Assembly (NCBI GenBank): GCA_002633005.1
Contig: NMRA01000643.1
Location: 147,729 to 211,728 of the forward strand
DNA from: Phoronis australis
Lineage: Eukaryota; Phoronida; Phoronidae
Length of the DNA: 64,000 nucleotides
Direction: 5' to 3'
Under the pieces are notes generated by a model. That model was not told where the DNA came from, made no database searches, and saw only the letters and a list, made by a program, of their open reading frames with translations. This document shows, piece by piece, positions 47,761-56,651 of this stretch. Made by a program: the position numbers and the translations under genes. Each line of letters starts with the position of its first letter. Position 1 is the first letter of the stretch.

Positions 47761-47970
47761 AATAGTGTTTCACTTCAAGTCCGGAACTTTGCAGATTTCA
47801 GAAGATTAGATCCATTAAAACTGCTGTTTCAGTATTTCCCTTGGCAATTTGCCAAATATATCAAGTTTGCTTTTGAACTTAGAAACCATCGCATTCATAG
47901 TATGAACCCAACTGGACTGGGTACTTATTTTCCTTACGAATGTTATACCTATAACTGTTTAAATTAATTG

Positions 47971-48112
47971 TACATACATACACAAAATGTACCAAGAGTG
48001 GCGTAGATGAAGTAATATCCCACGAGACATTCCGGTCTCCGTCGTTACGCGGAATAATATCTCGTATGATCTGACTTCATCTTCGCCAATAGAGGTACGT
48101 TTTGTATGTATC
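47971..48112. repeat. Snap-back inverted repeat, 40-bp arms
   Basis: TACATACACAAAATGTACC and AGAGTGGCGTAGATGAAGT on the left (47971-48012) are mirrored by ACTTCATCTTCGCCAATAGA and GGTACGTTTTGTATGTA on the right (48074-48111). About 60 bp separate the arms. It lies at the 5' side of LINE remnant 2 but shares no sequence with it. Confidence 0.65.
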
Positions 48113-48699
48113 CCATACGCTTCGAATTCCTGAGTTTCGTTCATTTTTCAGCAGATTTTTTAATTGTTCACGTGGCTGATTACATCCTATGTGTATATAC
48201 TTGCGTGTTAGGTTACAAGTTTTCTCTACTAAAGGAAACAGTTTTAAAATATGTACCGGTATCTTACTCAAAAAGAGGTAACAAAGATGTAAACAACGGT
48301 AATTAAGCATTGAACTTGTAACAATTCCTGAAAATAGTTAAGTAACAACAATATTTGATATTGTAGTTACCAAAGAATCAACGCCTGAGTTGCAGACAAT
48401 TTAATTTATTTAGCAATTGAAAACTGAGACAGAAGTGTCATATAATTAAAAGTTTTGAACAAGATGTTACGGTTTGGGACCTGATTGCATGTCAAGTGTT
48501 ATATGTACTGCTACAACTATATTCCTTTAAACTATATTCGAAAAGTTTGATGGTCAAACTGGCTAAGGACGTTGAGTTGACATTGACCTACCTTTTGAAC
48601 TTTCCATGTCAGAGGGCACTCTTGAAGTAGTGGGGGAGGTGAATATGGAAAACAATATACATGGCCGTATTGCACGCGACTGATTCAACGCGTATGAAA

Positions 48700-48726
48700 T
48701 AAATACATACATACATACATACATAT
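48700..48726. repeat. (ACAT)n microsatellite
   Basis: AAATA followed by about five ACAT repeats. Such a run after an AATAAA-like word could be the 3' tail of a decayed retroposon, but I could not identify a body upstream of it. Confidence 0.6.
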
Positions 48727-49322
48727 AGTGAACTAGTTAAAAACCTTAATTCTGATCTTGGAACAATTATTGCACAAACCGACACCTAACGAAAGATCTG
48801 GCTGCAGCCATCTTCATGATGTGGTAAAGATCACCAGTACTCGGTTGTCTGTTTTTCGGAATAACACTGGAATTTGTTGTAGCCTGTTTCCTCTTAATTT
48901 TTGTGCAGTTATTCAGAATCTTAATGTTTGTTATCATGATCAGAATCATCACCATTGTCCTGGTCATCTTCATTACCATTATCATGTTCATTATATTTTA
49001 ATTCAAGTTGCTTTGGAATTCTCAAGAGGGCTTCCATTAATTTCCTTGTCCATCTTTCTTGATTACTTAAATTACAGTTACAACCTGTCCTTTTCTGTGT
49101 TTTCACATATTTTAGCTGTTGCCGCGTTTGTGTAATCATCTAGGATATTTTGAAACCATTTTACAAACGAGATTGCATTTCATGAATAGTAAGATATGCT
49201 AGGGCTTAAAAGGTTATATAAATGTTCATTTGTTGTCCAAGGCCTACTGGTAGCAGCTCCGCTTAAAATGATTTTCTCGGCTTTGTTACTGTGAACTAAA
49301 TATTGAACAAATGGGCTGATAG

Positions 49323-50876
49323 TTATTCCATTGTAACATGCCAGCTGGATAATATTTTGGCATTACTTTGACATCCTGGATTTTCTGAAGCCTCTCTTGC
49401 ATTTTCTGAATCAAGTTCATTCGTCGTCTTCTCCATCATCATATCTTTATTCCATTTCTCAGTGGCTGCTTTTGAAACGTGTTGAGTTTGGGCAAGCTTT
49501 TCAGAATTCAAGTGCTTTGTTAGCACAGCTGGCGAATCTGGTGGGTCCAATTGAAAGACAGGGTTGGTTACCTCAAAGCTTGTGATATCATCAGTTGAGA
49601 CTAATGATGAGCACATTGGAGAAACTGTCTTCAATAGCCAAGAGTAGCTTAGTTGACCCTGAGTTAAGTAAACTAGGTTGCCTGTTTTTCAGACCTATCA
49701 ATTGAGTCATCCATTCTGGTGCTGGTCTCAGAAATGAAGGTGTTTTTTTCAGGCTTGCTCTATTGTTTTCGCTCTCCTTAGCTTGTAGCAGTGGATGGCA
49801 TATTCTGTATGTTTCCTCCATTTTATTCATATCTACTCTCGTTATTTTGTTGACTTCAGAACTTGTAGAGGCTTCCGAATCTTGTATTTGTGACCGTTTC
49901 AACTCGTCTTTTCCCAATTTCTTTACCCCTTTTGATTTCTTAGCTTTTGTCAACTTCAGCACTTTTTCACCTGTACGTTGTTTTCCAACTTCTTTAGCAT
50001 CTTTATGCGACATTTCAACTCTATAATGATCTCTTGCTTCCAGACGCATGCCAGGAATATCACAACACTGTCAAGAATCATCGCGATCTCTCTTGTCATT
50101 TCTATAGCAGAGTTATTGGGGTTTGTAAACAATAGGAAATGTATAATCATGCTTATTGTCATGGAGATAGAACACGCGGCATTGCGTAATGTATTCCTCT
50201 TCTCAGATTGAGTCATCTGAATGCTGTTTATTGGGTCTTTTTGGTAGAAACTCTTGATCATTGCCACACAGCAGTGGATGTATATCACAAAGTTAGTGAA
50301 CACAAAACAACTGCATGGAACGACAAAGAATGCCAAGAGTGCGGGTACAGTAGAGATGAAGCATGTTGTCTTCCCTATTCCGAGGTCAAAACCCAAATAC
50401 GCATTGATCCCGCTATGTCTTCCTGTGGTCAATGTAGCCAGAATTATCGGCCCGACAATTACCAGTGGCAATAACCAGCAGTAAAGTGTATATGTGATGT
50501 ACTGTTTCATGTTTGACTTCTTCCCCTGAAAGTAGTGCGTGAGGTTCCACCAGTTATCAATGACGTTCATCTTCAACCACAGGAATGTCGCCACCCAGAA
50601 ATACTGGTTCAAGCTGGCTCCTGTCCAACACACGGCTTGGTTCTGTGTGGCGTGCAGAGTAGAGTCTCCGATGATCTGTTGTGCCACTCGAGCAAAGCAC
50701 ATGTTGATGATACAGTATCCGCCAGGAGTGTGGAGCCGCGGTACAATGATGTAGATTACAGCCGTTGTGGTCAGCATGACAATACTGGCCACCGTAATTA
50801 TTTGCTCAACTTGGTAAATTTCCACATCTGAGCCATCTTGAGTTAGGTTTGAGGGTGTTGTAAATGGAGTCGTCAT
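49323..50876 (-). pseudogene. Methuselah-like receptor paralogue with two frameshifts
   Basis: Starts at ATG 50876 (a GTG 6 nt upstream is not needed). The 7TM core is complete: IPRLHT-type loop (VPRLHTPGGYCIINMCF), helix 3 QYFWVATFLWLKMNVID, helix 4 CWLLP, and RNAACSISMTISMIIHFLLF before helix 7. Right after helix 7 (near 49993-49998, sequence CTAAAG) one base appears missing, because the paralogue's KEN-type tail continues one frame over as KEVGKQRTGEKVLKLTKAK. A second, opposite shift near 49600-49640 returns to the first frame, which ends SCQ...SWHVTME-type at 49323. Read as is, the protein stops 14 codons into the tail (306 residues), with all seven helices intact. It could be a pseudogene, a functional short-tail receptor, or base errors in the assembly. 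Confidence 0.7.
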
Positions 50877-51012
50877 ATCCACTGGCTATGAAATGAATTC
50901 AAACTAGGGTTTGTTACTTATAGCTCTTTTTCTTGCATAACCGTCATGTGCTCTGCTGTTTCAGTCAACAAGAATATAGCGGCCATGTCTGCATGAAATT
51001 CAATAGTACATA

Positions 51013-52120
51013 TACCGTATTCGCCGTAATAACCGCCCAGGGCGCTTAGAAAAGTTCGTTTCAGGGGGGCGCTTATTATAACCCTAAGCCGTTGAAACCT
51101 GGTCTCCGAAACGGGTGAAATCGGAAGCTAAGATTCAATATATTTACGCTCTGTGACGTATCTGTAATCTATGAAAGACTTTCTACAAAACTCTGGTGCA
51201 TTGCTATCAAAGTTTGCTGCTAAATTAAGATCATTTTACAGAAAATTGTGCTGAAATCCCAGGGCGAAAACTCGCTGACTGCCTGCCTCGCAATCGTCGA
51301 TATGGCGACGTGAGTGCTTGAATAAAAATACAGTTTCGACTCAAGCAAATAACCTGAAATCCTTCTTAAGTTTTCCCATATTAGTCGCCGTGTAGCTGGA
51401 TGCGTACGTAACTATCTACAGTTATTTTTCGGTGTAAGGGTGTGTAAGCATTCACTGTCAGTGGTTATTTTATCGGATATTTGGCTTAAAAACACCAGTT
51501 ATGGTTCATCAAACAATTCATTTTAAAAGTAACGCAAACATTTTTTATCGTAGAGAAACTGTCGGAAATTAGTGCCAATATTCATTTCTTGCCGATGCTA
51601 TGCTACCTGTTTCATGAATGGATATTTCCCGACTAATGCCTTTGATGACAGGTTCATGTATGTAGTACGCGCTTCCTGGCCACGTGCTTTTAACACTAGC
51701 CAAGCTGTTTATTAGTCTTCGATTCGCAGTTTTCACGTGTAGGCCTTCAAAGAAATTTGGATTCCTGTTGAAAGCGGGGAATATCTACAAAACAATCCCG
51801 TAGACTTCTGTTCTGAAAGGCCAGACCATTGGTCCTCGCAATATCAGCAGAACTGTGTTCGTTTTGAGGCATGGCGGAAGTTTGAAGTGTATAGTCACGG
51901 CTAAATACCGACATAACTGCGAGGCTCGTGGTCTACAAATTCTGCGCACAATGATTTTTTCCAGGACTGTCGGATATTATTGATAAATTGAAGACGTTAC
52001 TGTAGAATTTTAGGACTGTAGGTAAGGCATTTTTCGCACGTTCATGTTCTTGGAGTAGGCGCTTACTTTAGCAAAGTCTGAAAACGTGTGGGGGGCGCTT
52101 ATAGGGGCATGGGCAGTACC
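51013..52120 (+). mobile_element. TIR element, CCGTAATAACC-type ends, short copy A
   Basis: The left end TACCGTATTCGCCGTAATAA continues CCGCCCAGGGCGC. The right end GGGGCATGGGCAGTACC is a damaged version of the inverted terminus seen intact in copy B. The element is 1.1 kb with no transposase frame. Almost its whole length is found inverted in copy B (56652-57428 and 59261-59623). Confidence 0.7.
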
Positions 52121-52132
52121 ATCTACTGACAT

Positions 52133-52481
52133 CAGGGCTTGGAATTTTCCTCTATTTTTGCATGGGCGGTGCACCATAAGGGGCTGGGGGGGCTATAGCC
52201 CCCCACTTCTTTCTGTGCTATGCCGCACATGGTCTGTAGGCGATGCACCACAAGGTGGCTGAGGGGGCTTCAGCCTCACCACTTTTTTCAGTGCTGCGGC
52301 GCCCATGTTTTGGTTTCAATTGTCTATTATTTGATTTCCAGTTTGTTCTTTTTTATCATTATTTTGTTTTTATTCATGGAAAAAGATTCCTTTCAGTTAA
52401 ATTTTATGCAAGCCTATTTGTGGACCGATTCATCACCTAGAAGTTTTTTCCTCTTTTTATCATTGGTCATTACAAGCCCTG
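52133..52481. mobile_element. MITE, CAGGGCTTGG-type ends, copy 3
   Basis: Starts CAGGGCTTGGAATTTTCC and ends GGTCATTACAAGCCCTG, flanked by TGACAT (52127-52132) and TGGCAT (52482-52487). Interior sequence TTGATTTCCAGTTT and GCAAGCCTATTTGTGGAC matches copy 2. It also carries a duplicated GGCGGTGCACCATAAGGGGC / GGCGATGCACCACAAGGTGG unit near its left end. Confidence 0.7.
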
Positions 52482-52872
52482 TGGCATGTTGTGGGGGAGT
52501 CAATAAATATTTTCACTTATGGTGTAGTGAATTGTAAGTCTGCTTGGACAGAGATTTAAAGCCAGTGTTTTGTAATTTTCATAGGTGACCGCTTTTCAAT
52601 TATTCATTATCACTAGCACTTTCGTTGTTGTTGTTAGCACATTAATCCAGGGATTCGGAATGCTGCTATGAACCTGTCTACCATAAAGAAATTGTCCTTC
52701 AGTTTATACCTCTCACGTTTCTGAAATTGGTCTCAACATGTTCTTTACTCAAATTAGAGTAGTTTAATTGCTTGAGAGGCATAAGAATTGGGCTTGTGAT
52801 AACAAACCGTTGTATGTGACGACGAGCCATGCTCTAAAGCATTTAATGAATAGTCAGTTCTTTCCAAGCCAC

Positions 52873-53097
52873 GAAACCACCTCTCATCTCAGTAAGAAAC
52901 AAACCACCTCTCACCTGAGTAAGGAACAAACCACCTCTCACCTGAGTAAGGAACAAACCACCTCTCACCTGAGTAGGGAATAAACCACCTCTCATCTGAG
53001 TAGGGAACAAACCACCTCTCACCTGAGTGAAGATCAAACCACCTCTCACCTGATTAATGAACAAACCACCTCTCACCTGAGTAAGGAACAAACATTT
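52873..53097. repeat. 27-bp minisatellite (AAACCACCTCTCACCTGAGT core)
   Basis: About eight units of 27 bp: GAACAAACCACCTCTCACCT then GAGTAAG. The unit length keeps a plus-strand frame open (a nine-residue TTSHLSKEQ period) and a minus-strand one. Neither has a gene context, so both are treated as repeat artefacts. Confidence 0.9.
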
Positions 53098-54878
53098 GGA
53101 CCAGTTAGTGAGACATGTCCAAAGTCAAAAGGTTTTTTCTTTGATGGATTTCGCAGGTTCACGGTAGCTTTAAGTCATTTTTCATATAAATGACTTGTGT
53201 TTTGTAACGGATATTCTGACTATATTTTACCGTTTTTGCTACAAGTTGAGACCAATTTACAGTAAATGGTCTAAATCAAAAGATAGTTCTTGTAGGGAAG
53301 TGTCCCCCAACTGCAGCTTTAAGTATTGTTTGTTGTTGGCACTGACATAATTGTTCATTGAGGGGCTTAATACAACACTAATAGGTCTATGTGAACTATT
53401 GATCTTAAGTAGCAACTCTTCCCATCCTATTATGTAATATTACTTCTAATGTAAGGTTATTCGGTACTGGGTTGTGCACTCACTGTGATCATCTGCATGC
53501 TTTCTAAAAATTTGTAAAACTTGGATTTGTTTGTTTGGAAAGTGTTTTTTTTTTCTTTGTTTATTATCTAGTTGTCAATTTTATTGAAAACTTTTGCAGT
53601 GAAATGAATATAGGTTTTCCAACTTCAAGAATTAGAAATCTGCTCATTCCTTTGTAGAAAACTTGACATTTATAACTTAATCACTTCATAATCTCTTGTG
53701 GTTTATGTGAGATATGCATTCCTTAGGTTTTCAAACATCATTGTTTTAATCCACTTGTTAACACATATTCCATCCAGCATTCCTTTTGGCAATGTATGCC
53801 TGAAGTGGTTTGCCAAACTGTTAAATTTAAACCTCTTAAATCTAGATTATATGATTCCCCACAAAATCAATGGGGAAGTTTAACAATAGTTTTTGTTGCG
53901 CAATGAGAAATGTTAATGTTGACTATTCCTCTTTGCAAAAATAACAAAGGTATTAGCTCAAATGTAAAGAATTAATCTTTAGACTTACCTAGCAGTTACA
54001 AATTCCAAATTATAAGTCTGTGGCAAAACTCCTTTAAATTCCCATGTACACAACTATGTGGTATGCTAGCAAATCAAGGAATATTAAATGTGTTCTGTTA
54101 CTCTTTGTTTTTCATTCAGGTAAGCATTGTTGCTTTTATTTTCTTACAGGTGTTTTATTTGTTACTTGCCTTTACAGTACGGCTTTTCAAGTCACAAAAT
54201 ATTTTATTCTTGTTCAACAGTAACGGTTTTTACTATTCTCTAACATGTTGACATAATAATCAATAAATACATATAGTTCCTATGACTTCAGTTTCCAATG
54301 TTATTTTTTCTCGGTTGCTATTGATAAGATCAGTAAAGTCGTTGTTAAATGGGTGACTGAGAGAAAAGATAATATGACGCTTTATATCTAGATTGGCAAC
54401 TTCAGTATGTCAGAGTCTCTATCTCTTTTAGAAAAGTCACTACAAAATTGGTTTGGGAAAGGGTAGATCCACAATAACAACCAAAGAGGGTTTGACTGAC
54501 ATAGTCCTCTATTACATTGATTCAAAAGGCAGGGTGTCCAAATCCCCTAGGCTACTTATGGCTTTACAATTAGGCTTTTAAATTCCCACTTGAAACTGTG
54601 TGTGGTTGCATCTATCATTTTTGTTGTTCAATATATGGTGAACTTTCACATGAACCCTGTGAGTATGAACTAGTACCTCCATCTAATGTTTGGGCATGGA
54701 ATTAGGCTGTTTCCCATGTGACAAACATTTCTATTGCTTTCGGTGTTTTGTGTAAGTCGAACTACAGTGATGATTTTTCTGTTCTTCCTAAACCCATAAA
54801 TAACTTTTGAACTTAGTTGGAATCATTTTTGGTGTTGTAAGTGATTCATTTCTAAAGGGAACATTATGCTTTTGATAT

Positions 54879-55065
54879 GATATGTAGCCTATGGTGATTG
54901 GAGTCTGGGTTATCACTACATGTTGTGATATGTAGCCATGGTGATTGGAGTCTGGGTTATCACTACATGTTGTGATATGTAGCCATGGTGATTGGAGTCT
55001 GGGTTATCACTACATGTTGTGATATGTAGCCATGGTGATTGGAGTCTGGGTTATCACTACATGTT
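54879..55065. repeat. 47-bp tandem repeat, four copies
   Basis: Four nearly identical units start GATATGTAGCCATGGTGATT and end CACTACATGTTGT. The first has one extra T. The near-perfect identity implies recent expansion. It ends 205 bp before MTO1 exon 8. Confidence 0.9.
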
Positions 55066-55269
55066 GATCACAAGTTTCCAAATCACACAATGTCCATATG
55101 CATCCTTTTCAAATGCTTTTATTCCTGTGACTTTGGTACTTTGGTATTGAGTGATGCGATTTCTGGCAAAGTATAAAGTTTTAATTTGAAAAGACTTGGT
55201 TTTTTAATTATACTCGATATTTTTCACATTGATTTTACTAGACTAGGTATTTTATTTACATTTTGTCAG

Positions 55270-55343
55270 GTACTGTCCTTCCATTGAATCTAAAGTACTA
55301 CGTTTTGGCGGAAGACCTCATCAAATTTGGTTGGAACCTGAAG
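55270..55343 (+). CDS. MTO1: MTO1 exon 8 (GidA signature)
   Basis: After TTTTGTCAG one base finishes the Arg codon begun in exon 7, then [20 protein letters not shown] and LEPE. With exon 7 this gives [15 protein letters not shown], the family signature whose Cys is the second conserved catalytic-site cysteine. It ends in phase 1 at a GTTAGC donor (55344). The exact phase fit and uninterrupted alignment across the junction show that exon 8 joins exon 7 despite the 42.9-kb gap. Confidence 0.95.
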
Positions 55344-55968
55344 GTTAGCAGAGTTGTTTTTTTTATTTATACCTTAGCTTGCTCAGACCACATTCAAGTT
55401 AGCAAACCCAGTAGGGTGCTTCGAGCAGGTATTGCTCCACATGAACAATTGAATGGACTCTTCCAGTTTGTTATTGAGCACCAGCCTTTAATGTTACCAG
55501 TAATGTTCAAGAGGTTTCATAAATGACAAAAATCTGTTGAAATAAGAGGGATTGAACTTCATCCAGGATATTTGATAAGGGAGTCAATTTTTAATGCTCT
55601 AATCTACCCGCTATAAAGTGTCAATTCATTCGTCACAAAATGTTTTTTAATCATCGTGATTATAAGACTTTGGTCTTTAGATTCATCTGTCAAGAAATGG
55701 CCAAGTTTATCATTTGTAAAAAAATTGTCCACCCTACTACAAATTATCAAATGTTCTCTGTTTTATTGTAGAACAGTTTTTCAATACAAAGTATTCCTAC
55801 CAAAAGAATCAGCTTATTCTTCAGTTTATTTCTGCTGAGAATTTCAATGAAAATCAAATTAGTCATGTCAACCATGTGTGACAAGTAGGTGAAAAGTACT
55901 GTTTGGTTTTGATCACACAATATGTTCTTTGTTTTTTCGAGTTATTTAAATCATGTCGCCTACTTCAG
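55344..55968 (+). other. MTO1: MTO1 intron 8, nothing recognised
   Basis: AT-rich intron from GTTAGC to CTACTTCAG. The open frames inside are short and unremarkable. Confidence 0.6.
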
Positions 55969-56085
55969 GTTTAGACTGTGATGTCATCTACCCTCAAGGA
56001 ATGTCGTGCACCTTACCTGAGGATATGCAGGTGGAACTCTTCAGGAAGATTCCAGGCTTGGAGCAGGTTGATCTGGTCAGACCAG
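55969..56085 (+). CDS. MTO1: MTO1 exon 9, last exon in the window
   Basis: Encodes LDCDVIYPQGMSCTLPEDMQ, then VELFRKIPGLEQVDLVRP, matching the family block (D/L).D(L/V)IYPQG(L/M)S..LP...Q. It ends in phase 1 inside a Gly codon with donor GTATGC (56086). The following block expected in the family (a YGVQYDYLDP-type stretch) is not found before 64000, so the gene continues to the right and about half of the protein, including the C-terminal tRNA-binding helical region, is missing from this window. Confidence 0.94.
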
Positions 56086-56651
56086 GTATGCTTGTGTGCG
56101 TTTGATGCGTTGTTGGGTTCAACTTAGGCCGTGAATAATGTGACAAATTTACTTACATTTTTAGAAAATGTATGGCCTTCGACTTAAATGAGGGACTGGC
56201 ATCAGCAGTAAATGAAATAATAAAATGCACTTGATTTTGTTGTAAAAAGTAACAATTTACGGCCAATTTCAAGCAAAAATAATCACCAAAATTGGCCTTT
56301 TGTCATTAGTTGAGTAGAAAAATAGCCAACCCCCGTGCACCCCCTTCCCGGACTTCAACTCTTAAGTTGCATTTTTTGTGAAGAAAAATAAGTGTGCAAC
56401 TTTAGTGCTTATAGTCAGCTTTTTAGTGAACCGGATTTCGGGGAAATGATTGCAGAAATGAGGGCAGTCATTAGGTGCTGATGTCACTGATTACATGTTC
56501 CATCATTCCATGTCGTTTTCATCGCTTTCCGTGAAACTGCCATACAACTCGTCATTTTCCTCTTTCCACTCCAGTCAACATTACTTCGGCTTAGGGAATG
56601 CCCAAAAAGGGATGGGATATTCTTCTTGAGCCGCATAACGGCTGTCAGAAT

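Larger units (their letters stand above)
12384..55269 (+). other. MTO1: MTO1 intron 7 (42.9 kb), contains nested loci
   Basis: No sequence in this span encodes the missing family block YCPSIESK before 55270, so exons 7 and 8 appear to be directly joined. Nested inside are three minus-strand receptor loci, two LINE remnants, two SINE copies, several short TIR elements and four minisatellites, listed separately. Single N characters at 13209 and 31943 mark joins whose true distances are uncertain, so intron length is an upper-level estimate from this assembly. Stretches with nothing recognised include 12400-13190, 15600-17300, 21320-26080, 26740-29800, 33843-35156, 35422-37590, 39600-40090, 40560-42150, 48113-48700 and 53100-54878. 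Confidence 0.75.

Noticed and set aside
52768-53097. Repeat protein encoded by the 27-bp array
   Set aside because: The frame is open because the unit is a multiple of three; no start context, splice sites or flanking coding sequence.
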